Shown here: positions 9,580 to 17,922 of the stretch, one piece after another | How the letters are laid out: every line of letters begins with the position of its first letter | How positions within the stretch are numbered: the first letter of the stretch is position 1 | DNA from: Prorocentrum cordatum | Taxonomy: Eukaryota > Sar > Dinophyceae > Prorocentrales > Prorocentraceae | Direction: 5' to 3' | Assembly (NCBI GenBank): GCA_963575745.1 | Contig: CAUYUJ010004976.1 | Location: forward strand, 1 to 64,000 | DNA: 64,000 bases | The notes under the pieces: model-generated | Told to the model about the DNA's origin: nothing | Seen by the model: only the letters and a program-made list of their open reading frames with translations | Databases searched by the model: none | Program-made: the position numbers and the translations under genes

Positions 9580-12080
9580 CCGCAATTGTGCTGGGTGGTG
9601 GCGGACGCATGCGGGCGGTGCCACTGGGACCTTCGGTGGAGCTCCCTATGGGGCCACGAAACGCTGTACTGGGTGGGTGAGACGCGGTCAGCAAGGGCTG
9701 TGCTGCGTGGTGGCGGACGCATGCGGGCGGTGCCACTGGGACCTTCGGTGGAGCTCCCTATGGGGCCACGAAACGCTGTACTGGGTGGGTGAGACGCAGG
9801 CAGGGAGCAAAGGCTGTGCAGGGTGGTGGCGGACGCATGCGGGCGGTGCCGCTGGGACCTTTGGTGGAGCTCCCATAGGGCTACGAAGCGCTGTTCTCGG
9901 TGGGCGACGCGCAGGGAACAAGGGCTGTGCTGGGTGGTGGCGGACGCAAGCGGGCAGTGCCACTGGGACCTTTGGTGGAGCTCCCTATGACACCACGAAG
10001 CGTGCGAGGGGTGTGCCAGAATGGGGTGTGGAACCGTATGCCAGCGCAGCCACTGGGGCCTTCGGTGGAGCTCCCTATGGAGCCACGAAGCGTGTGAGGG
10101 GTGTGCCGAAATGGGAGGTGGAACCGCATGCGAGCGCAGCCACTGCGGCGTTCGGTGGAGCTCCTTATGGGGCCACGAGACGTGTGAAGGGCGTGCCGAA
10201 AAAGGGTGTGGAACCGCATGCGAGCGCAGCCACTGGGGCCTTCGGTGAAGCTCTCTATGGGGCCACGAACCGTGTGAGGGGTGTGCCGACATGGGGGGGA
10301 AACCACATGCGAGCGCAGCCACTGAAGCGTTCGGTGGAGCTCCCCATGGAGCCACCCACGAAGCGTGTGAGGGGTGTGCCGAAATGAGGGGTGGAACCGC
10401 ATGCGAGCGCTGCCACTGGGGCCTTCGGTGGAGCTCCCTATGGGGCTACGAAACGTGTGAGGGGTGTGCCGAAATGGGGGGTGGAACCACATGCGGCAGA
10501 GCCCTGGGGCCTTCATGGAGCTCCGTATGGGGCCACTGAAACGACTGTGAGGGGTGTGCCAAATGGGGGTGAACCGCATGGGCGCAGCCACTGGGCTTTC
10601 GGTGGAGCTCCTTATGGGGCCACGAAGCGTGTGAGGGGTGTGCCAAATGGAAGGGGGGACCGCATGCTGAGCGCAGCCACTGGGGCCTTCGGTGGAGCTC
10701 CCATGGGGCCACGAAACGTGTGAGGGGTGTGCCAGAATGGGGGGTGGAACCGCATGCGGGCGCAGCCACTGGGGCCTTCGGTGGAGCTCCCTATGGGGCC
10801 ACGAAACGTGTGAGGGGTGTGCCAGAATGGGGGGTGGAACCGCATGCGGGCGCAGCCACTGGGGCCTTCGGTGGAGCTCCCTATGGGGCCACGAAACGTG
10901 TGAGGGGTGTGCCAGAATGGGGGGTGGAACCGCATGCGGGCGCAGCCACTGGGGCCTTCGGTGGAGCTCCCTATGGGGCCACGAAACGTGTGAGGGGTGT
11001 GCCAGAATGGGGGGTGGAACCGCATGCGGGCGCAGCCACTGGGGCCTTCGGTGGAGCTCCCTATGGGGCCACGAAACGTGTGAGGGGTGTGCCAAATGGG
11101 GGGTGGAACCGCATGCGGGCGCAGCCACTGGGGCCTTCGGTGGAGCTCCCTATGGGGCCACGAAACGTGTGAGGGGTGTGCCAGAATGGGGGGTGGAACC
11201 GCATGCGGGCGCAGCCACTGGGGCCTTCGGTGGAGCTCCCTATGGGGCCACGAAACGTGTGAGGGGTGTGCCAGAATGGGGGGTGGAACCGCATGCGGGC
11301 GCAGCCACTGGGGCCTTCGGTGGAGCTCCCTATGGGGCCACGAAACGTGTGAGGGGTGTGCCAGAATGGGGGGTGGAACCGCATGCGGGCGCAGCCACTG
11401 GGGCCTTCGGTGGAGCTCCCTATGGGGCCACGAAGCGTGTGAGGGGTGTGCCAGAATGGGGGTGGAACCGCATGCGGCGCAGCCACTGGGGCCTTCGGTG
11501 GAGCTCCCTATGGGGCCACGAAACGTGTGAGGGGTGTGCCAGAACGGGGTGGAACCGCATGCGGGCGCAGCCACTGGGGCCTTCGGTGGAGCTCCCTATG
11601 GGGCCACGAAGCGTGTGAGGGGTGTGCCAGAATGGGGGTGGAACCGCATGCGGGCGCAGCCACTGGGGCCTTCGGTGGAGCGCCCTGTGGGGCCACGAAA
11701 CGTGTGAGGGGTGTGCCAGAATGAGGGGTGGAACCGCATGCGGGCGCAGCACTGGGGCCTCCGGTGGAGCTCCCTATGGGGCCACGAAACGTGTGAGGGG
11801 TGTGCCAGAATGGGGGGTGGAACCGCATGCGGGCGCAGCCACTGGGGCCTTCGGTGGAGCTCCCTATGGGGCCACGAAACGTGTGAGGGGTATGCCAGAA
11901 GGGGGGGTGGAACCGCATGCGGGCGCAGCCACTGGGGCCTTCGGTGGAGCTCCCTATGGGGCCACGAAACGTGTGAGGGGTGTGCCAGAATGGGGGTGGA
12001 ACCGCATGCGGGCGCAGCCACTGGGGCCTTCGGTGGAGCTCCCTATGGGGCCACGAAACGTGTGAGGGGTGTGCCAGAAT
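9580..12080 (+). repeat. 90-bp satellite array, about 27 units
   Basis: Consensus parts are GTGTGAGGGGTGTGCCAGAA, GGGTGGAACCGCATGCGGGC, GCAGCCACTGGGGCCTTCGG and TGGAGCTCCCTATGGGGCCA. The period is exactly 90 bp in 10,741-11,090 and close to it elsewhere. Units from 9,580 to about 10,730 are diverged, with indels and different spacers, while units from 10,740 to 12,060 are nearly identical. Since 90 is divisible by three, frames on both strands stay open for hundreds of codons. I treat those as repeat artefacts. About 2 units lie inverted at 54,680-54,850. Confidence 0.97.
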
Positions 12081-12189
12081 GGGCGTGGGAGGGGGGGGAG
12101 GGGGGAGGAAGGGGAGGAGGAGGAAGGAGGAGGGAACGCGGGGCGACGTCTCTTCAAAACGAGGACCCAACACCACAGGATGGTTGGGT

Positions 12190-12650
12190 ATAATCAACGA
12201 ATCGGCACCGGATGTGTCTTAATTGACACGTTCTGATAGGCGGCCTCCTGGGGCCTCCTGGGGGCCTCCTGGGAATCTCCTGGAGACCCCTGGGGCAACC
12301 TCCTGGAGCTTCCTCCTGGGCTTCCTGTGGCCTCCTGAACTCCACCTGAGGTTTCCTGAAGCCTCTTGGGGCTCCCAGGATGGATATCTAACCTGTGGCC
12401 GCTTGGGCCCCTCAAAATGGAGGGGCTGGGCACAGGAGCAGGACAAATCAACGAATCGACACCGGATGTGAATTAACTTGACACGTTCTGATAGAGGGCC
12501 TCCTGGGGCCTCCTGGGAGCCTCCTGGGAATCTCCTGGGGGCCCCATGGGGCCTGTCCTGGGCGCCCTGCGGCCTCCTGGACCTCTCTGGGGCCTCCTGA
12601 GGCTCGCGGGGTCCCATGGAGGGCATGTAACATGTGGTCTTCTGGGCGCC
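12190..12650. repeat. Higher-order repeat block (CCTCCTGGGG spacer and conserved 45-bp spacer)
   Basis: Two copies of the AATCAACGAATCG...TTGACACGTTCTGATAG spacer (near 12,195 and 12,444) separated by CCTCCTGGGG-type sequence and GGATATCTAACCTGTGG. It leads directly into a 64-bp array, as at 6,860-7,320. Confidence 0.88.
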
Positions 12651-12654
12651 CAGG

Positions 12655-13260
12655 CTGGACCACCTCTCGCGCAGCATCTGAGACCTCAGAGTTGCGAGAT
12701 TGTCTTGCGCGAAACAGGCCGGACCACCTTGCGCGCGGCATCTCAGAGCTCAGAGTTGCAAGGGTGTCTCAGGCGAGACGGGCCGGACTACCTCGCGCAG
12801 GGCATCTCAGAGTTCAGAAGTTCGAGGATGTCTCAGGCGAAACGGGCCGGATCACCTCTCGCGCGGCATCTGCGAAGTCAGAGTTTCGAGGATGTCTCAA
12901 GCGAAACGGGCCGGACCACCTCTCGCAAGGCATCGCAGAGCTCAGAGTTTCGAGGATGTCTCGGGCGAAACGGCCCGGACCACCTCTCGCGCGGCACCTC
13001 GGGGCTCAGAGTTTCGAGGATGTCTGAAGCGAAACGGGCCGGACCACCTCTCGCGCGGCGTCCCGGAGCGCAACTTTTCGAGGATGTCTCAAGCGAAACA
13101 GCCAATCCCGGCAAACTCAGAAACGAGAGTTGTGAGGATGTCTCAAGCGAAACGGCCAAAAACATAAAATTTGTGTGAGGATGTCTCTGCCCCGCGTTCC
13201 CTCGGCCGGAGTTAGTTTCTATCGCAACAGCACCCCGTTCAGCAAGTTGTTTGGGGAAAA
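12655..13260 (+). repeat. 64-bp satellite array with terminal joint, copy 2
   Basis: About 8 units in the same order and with the same variant units as 7,318-7,862, followed by the same joint ending at TTGTTTGGGGAAAAA. Immediately beyond, the sequence passes into the broken gene at 13,219-15,373. Confidence 0.92.
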
Positions 13261-15373
13261 AACAAGTCGCCTGGACGCGGGCTTGCTCGGCTGCAGGAGC
13301 CCCGCGTCCCTGGCGAACCCGTCGTCCGCGACGCCGTGCATCCGCTCGGACGTGACGTCCCGCAAGGCGCTGCGGCCCCACCTGTCGCAGACCGAAGCGG
13401 CACTGCTGAACAGGTGGTTGGCGAATTTCTTCACCGTCTTGTGCTTCCGCTCCAGGGGCGAGCACGTGGGCAGCGGCCCGAACTTCGCGATCAGCGCGGG
13501 CATGCGCATGAGGTCCGCGCCCGCGCCCGCGCGCCGTGCGAGCGCGCGAGCGGGGAGCGGCTGCAGCCGCGACGCCATCATCATCATCATCATCATCATC
13601 ATCAGCATCATCATCGTAATCGTCGTCGTCAATCGTCATCGTCGCCGTCGTCATCATCATCGCCGTCGTCATCATCCCCATCATCATCGTACTCATCATC
13701 ATCCTCATCGTCATCGTCCTCATCATCCTCATCATCATCCTCGCCCTCCTCGTCGCCGAGCTGCAGCTCGGCGACGCGGGGCGGGGCGGGCGGGAGAGCG
13801 GGCGAAGCGATTGCATAATGGAACTTCGGCGTCATCGGGCCCTCGCCGCACAAGCGCTCGAACTCGCCCAAGTAGGCCCCCACTGCGCGCTGCAGCGCCG
13901 CCGCGTCGACTGGCGCGCGGTGGGCCTCGACGACGGCCTCAACGACGTCGACCAGCCGGCCGAAACACCGCGCGTGCGCCGCCAAGTCGGGCGCCCCGCG
14001 CGCCGACGACGCTGCGCGGAAGAAGTACTTGAGCCAGGGGGCCAGCGCGAGGCTCTCGGACGCCGTCGCCTTGAAGCTTACGTTCTCCCAATGGCTCTCG
14101 GCTCGCTTCGGCGCAAATGCGCCAACCGTCCTGCCATCGCAGGGCTTCAGCCGTTTGCGCCCGATGGCGGGCCACTGGAAGGTCTGCGCGGCCTCGCCCA
14201 GGACCTTGTACGCGATGCCGTGGCCTTTCGCCACGCGCATCAGCTGGCCCACGTGGAAGCCGAAGACGCCGCTGGCGAAAATGACGCGCATCACGTCCCA
14301 CATGCACGTCTCCGCGGCGAGGGCCCAGCCGAGGTCGGTCTCCAAGTCCGCCAGCCTGCCCTTGCTTCTGGGCACCAAGGACGCCCGCAGCTGCCTGAAG
14401 ATGGCCTGCAGGGCGGAGACGGTGACGGGGGCGAACTTGGCGCTGCCAGCGCACGTGCGAGGGACGCCAGTCCCTGTCGGGTCTTTAAGGTGGACCTCGC
14501 GGGCGCTTTTTTGCGTCGTACACATTAGGGCGCATGAGGCATGGCTTCAGCCCACCAGACCCTTTGCGCCCATATATTGCATGGGTGCTGCCCTCGTCGG
14601 CCAGTATATCCCCCGGCCGCAGAAACAGGTGCATCAGCCGCCCAGGGCGGCCGACGGTGACGCCCGCGCGCTCCATGTCGTGCTCCCCGCCGAACAGGCC
14701 GACGATGGCGCTGGCCAGCCCCGGCACACCGCCCGCTGCTTTCCTGGCCAGCAAGCTCCGCGCGATGGCAACCTCCATCTACGCGTCCTACAGGGGGGCG
14801 CAAGCCGCGCGGCGCTGGATGGGCTGCGGCCCAGAGCATCGAAGTTTGGATGCTTGGAGTTTGCAGGTTGTGAGGGCGGATTGGCTGCAGCCCAGAGAAT
14901 GGAGTTTGCGTCGCCCGAGTCGCGTCCTCGTTGCTCAAGGTCGCTGGGCCGAGCTCGAGGATGCTCCAGTACCAGCCCCAGCACTTCCTGTGCAGGGTCT
15001 GGGCAAGAGCGCTGCCAGGCATGATCTCGTCCGAATAGAGGACGATGGTCCACGGGTCCGGCGGCGCGGGCTGCCGCGTGTTCCAGGCGTCCTCCACGCG
15101 CGCGGCGAAGGAGCTGCTGGAGCTGACCATGTAGTCAAGCATGGCCTGCGCCGGTTGGACCTCGACGTCAAAGTGCCCATCCGGGTCGTTGCTGGGCACC
15201 TGTGTATCCTTGTGGATCGGGACGTAGGCAGTGCGGTGAGCGCGCGACTCGTCTCGCGCCTCCCGCAGGCGGTTGCGGTTGCCGCTCGGCAGCTCCTCGC
15301 GCTCAGCTATCTCCAGGAGCGCGCCTAGCGCTGCTCGGCTGCAGAGCGGCAGGGAGGCACGCAGCCTGCACAA
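13219..15373 (-). pseudogene. Broken gene of a large dinoflagellate multicopy protein family
   Basis: Three minus-strand frames follow in the order expected for one protein. The first (15,373 to about 14,960) has TIVLYSDEIMPGSALA and WGWYWSILELGPATLSNEDA. The second (14,778-14,530) has GLASAIVGLFGGEHDMERAG and ADEGSTHAIYGRKGSGGLKP. The third (14,525-13,760) has a helical region ending in GPMTPKFHYAI. After a GAT/GAC microsatellite the protein resumes in another frame with LIAKFGPLP and PLERKHKTVKKFANHLF. The SDE-xxPG, YWS-LE-G, PKFHYAI and ERKHK signatures match a repeated dinoflagellate family that I know only as uncharacterised; a transposase-like origin is possible but unproven. Frame changes occur near 14,850, 14,520 and 13,630-13,760. 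Some could be introns, but no clean splice sites were found, so I call it a pseudogene. Confidence 0.6.
13574..13762. repeat. ATC/GTC trinucleotide tract inside the broken gene
   Basis: An imperfect CATCATCATC/GTCGTC run of about 190 bp. On the gene strand it encodes Asp/Glu runs in one frame and Met/Thr runs in the others. The reading frame of the host gene differs on its two sides. Confidence 0.95.
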
Positions 15374-15379
15374 CCCATC

Positions 15380-15860
15380 ATTCGCAGCCTGGCGTCGCAG
15401 ATCGCGGGCCGCGGGGGCCGCGCCCGCAGGCGCATCAGCGCGCGCGCGCGCGACCGCGCCGCCATGCCGATGGCGGCGCCGCGGGCGGCGCGCGAGCGCG
15501 GCGGGGGGCGCGCCCCCAGCGTGGCTCCCTCAGCACGGCGGCGGGCGCATCAGCATCACTCCCCGTCGCGAATCGTTCCCTCGCCCAATGCTCAATGCCG
15601 CGAGCGGCGGCTGCAGCCGCGCTCGTTGCCGCCGCCGCCGCCGACGTCATCATGCGGCGTCGGCTGCAGCCGCCGTCGGCATCGCCATGCGGCGGCGGCT
15701 GCAGCGCGCCCGCGCGCTCGCGCGCAGCGACGGCGGCAGCCGCGCTCGGTCGCATCGGTTGCTACAGCGCGGCGTTCGTGCATTGCCGCCGTCGCCGCCG
15801 TCGCCATTGTCAACGCCCGCGCCTTATATGCGACAGTATGCGACCGTGGCGGGCATTCAC
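15380..15860. other. GCC-rich low-complexity segment without a recognisable gene
   Basis: Dominated by CGCCGCCG, GCGGCGGC and GGCTGCAGCC words, with several short inverted repeats around 15,610-15,710. Frames on both strands are Ala/Arg-rich only. Confidence 0.6.
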
Positions 15861-15881
15861 GGCAGCATGAGTAAGCCCCCG

Positions 15882-16755
15882 TCATGGTCCATCACGCGGA
15901 CCTCTTGCGGGCCGTCGGCAAGCAACTCGCAGGCAAGGCGGGTTGTTTGGCCACCGCGCCGCTGCAGCGGCGTCTAGCGAGGGCACGCGCAGCGGCAGCT
16001 GCCGTGATCTACCCATATGCCGATCCTCGAAGATCGGCTCATCATAGTGGGCGTAGTAGTCGTACTCGATACCCGCGAGCCTGAAGATCCACGTGCCGTC
16101 CAACCACCTGGGCATGGACGACGCGCGACACCCCGCCCGCGCTGGTGCGTCCCGCCCACCTGCGGGCGACCATGTTTTTGTTGACCACGTTGGCCGTCAT
16201 CCAATAGAACAGGGTCTTCAACTGTGGGCGCGGCTGACATTTGAATGACGACGCGGCGGCCCAGCCCCCCGCCCTGCCCAGTCGCTACAGCGCGGGCTGG
16301 CGCCACGCTACAGCGCGCGCGCCCTCGTAGTTCCACGCCGCTCGGGTCACCAATAAGCGCCGCCAATGGAGGGCCGAGGCGTTGATGTGTCCCGCCCAGC
16401 CGTGGGCATGCGGGGTGCGCGGTAGGCGCGGAGGCCACCGAAGCATTGCGGCGCGGGGTCGGGCGGGCGCGGGCGGGGCGGGGCGGGGTCGCCAACTGAG
16501 ACGACGCAGTTATGCTTGCAACAACGCCCCCGTGCCTGCATGTAGCGAAGCGACAGCTCCGCGGGACAGGAAGGGCTGAGGGCGTTAACAATCGCGTGCT
16601 GAGCGCGGCGCGCGCACTGGCGAGCCCAATCCTGCCGTCGCGCCCCCGCGGCGGTTGCGCTAGGCGCGCTCACTTGAGGCATGATGTCGATGCCCGCCCT
16701 GGTCGGCGTGATCGGCTCGATCGGAGCCTTGCCGAGCAGGTAGAGGAACGAGCCC
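15882..16755 (-). pseudogene. Remnant of a multi-exon gene, 5' part replaced by minisatellite
   Basis: Short minus-strand stretches look like real protein and connect through GT-AG introns. Exon 1 (about 16,755-16,674) reads SFLYLLGKAPIEPITPTRAG then IDIMPQ. A 75-nt phase-0 intron (16,673-16,599) leads to HAIVNALSPSCPAELSLRYM, ending near 16,535. A later exon (16,221-16,160) reads LKTLFYWMTANVVNKNMVAR, and a 52-nt intron (16,159-16,108) joins it to WLDGTWIFRLAGIEYDYYAH and YDEPIFEDRHMG. The last frame stays open to TGA at 15,884-15,882. Linkage between 16,535 and 16,221 is not resolved. The upstream end meets minisatellite array C at about 16,755, so the 5' part is missing. Composition is that of a host gene; I do not recognise the protein. 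The alternative is that only some of these stretches are exons. Confidence 0.45.
16108..16159 (-). other. Candidate 52-nt GT-AG intron (introner-like)
   Basis: On the minus strand GTGGGCGGGACGCACCAGCG begins the intron and CATGCCCAG ends it. Both boundaries are embedded in a CAGGTGG direct repeat. Removing it joins VVNKNMVAR to R-WLDGTWIF in frame, whereas read-through gives an Arg/Val-rich frame. A related sequence, CTGGGCGGGACACATCAACG, occurs on the same strand near 16,405. Confidence 0.5.
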
Positions 16756-17645
16756 GGGAAGGTAGGCCCAGGAAAGGAGCCCGGGAGGGTGGGCCCGGGA
16801 GGGTGGCCCGGGAGGGTGGGCCCGGGAGGGTGGCCCGGGAGGGTGGCCGGGGAGGGTCTCCGAGCGTGGAGCCCGGGAGGGTGGCCTGGCAGGGTGGCCC
16901 AGGAGGGTGGGCCCGGGAGAGTTGCCCGGGAGGGTGGGCCCGGGAGGGCAGCCCGGGAGGGCAGCCCGAGAGGGTGGCCCGGGAGGGTGGCCCGGGAGGG
17001 TGGCCGGGAGGGTAGGGAGCCCGGGAGAGCAGGGTGGCCCGGGAAAGTGGGCCCGGAAGTGGAGGGTGGGCCCGGGAGGGTAGCGCCCAGGAGGGTGGCG
17101 CTCGGGAAGGTGGGGTCTCCGAGAGTGGGGCCCGGGAGGATGGGCCCGGGAGGGTGGCCCGGGAGGGTGGGCCCGGGAGGGTGGCCCGGGAGGGTGGCCC
17201 GGAGGGGTGGGGCCGGGAGGGTGGCCCGGGAGGGTGGCCCGGGAGGGTGGGCCCGGAAGGTGGCCCGGGAGGGGCCCGGGAGGGTGGCCCGGGAGGGTGG
17301 CCCGGGAGGGTCCCCGAGGGCGGGGCCGGGGAGGATAGCCCGGGAGGGTGGCCCAGGAGGGTGGCCCAGGAGGGTGGCCCGGAGAGTGGCCCGCGAGGGT
17401 GGCCCGGGAGGGCGGCCCGGGAGGGTGGCCCAGAGGGGTGGGGTCTCCGAGGGTGGGGGCCGGGAGGGTGGCCCGGGAGGGTGGCGCGGGAGGGTGCCCC
17501 AGGAGGGTGGCCCGGGAGGGTGGCCTGGGAGGGTGGGCCCGAGAGGGTGGCCCGGGAAGGTGGCCCGGGAGGGTGGCCCAGGAGGGTTGCCCGGGAGGGT
17601 GGCCCGGGAGGGTGGCGCGGGAGGGTGGCCCGGGAGGGTGGGCCC
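16755..17645. repeat. GC-rich minisatellite (array C)
   Basis: About 0.9 kb of CCCGGGAGGGTGG units with GCGCCCAGGAGGGTGG and GGGGTCTCCGAGGGTGG variants, which also occur in array D near 35,570-35,900. It abuts the gene remnant on one side and a short unique spacer (17,646-17,900) leading to a gag-like ORF on the other. Confidence 0.97.
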
Positions 17646-17922
17646 CAGTGTTGCTGGGGACCATATTTTGTGACATAGGTTTAGCATATGCGTTTCACTC
17701 AGGGACAGATGGTCTGAGGACCATCATGTGTGACGCCCGTTCCACTTATGTCTCAAGGGAAAACATTTCGCTTGCCTCTCCTGCTGCCGCAGTTGGTAGC
17801 GGAGCGGGATCGGGCCCGGGGCCATGGGCAAGGGCGCGAGGCCGTGACGGCCGACCGCCCGCGCTCGCGCGCCTTGGGCCAGGTTCCGCTCGCACCGCTG
17901 AGCGGTGGAGGATCCACGGCGA

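Noticed and set aside
10612-11618. Frames of over 300 codons on both strands in the 90-bp satellite
   Set aside because: The period is a multiple of three, so any unit without a stop stays open. Overlapping frames on both strands are equally long and homogenisation is at the DNA level.
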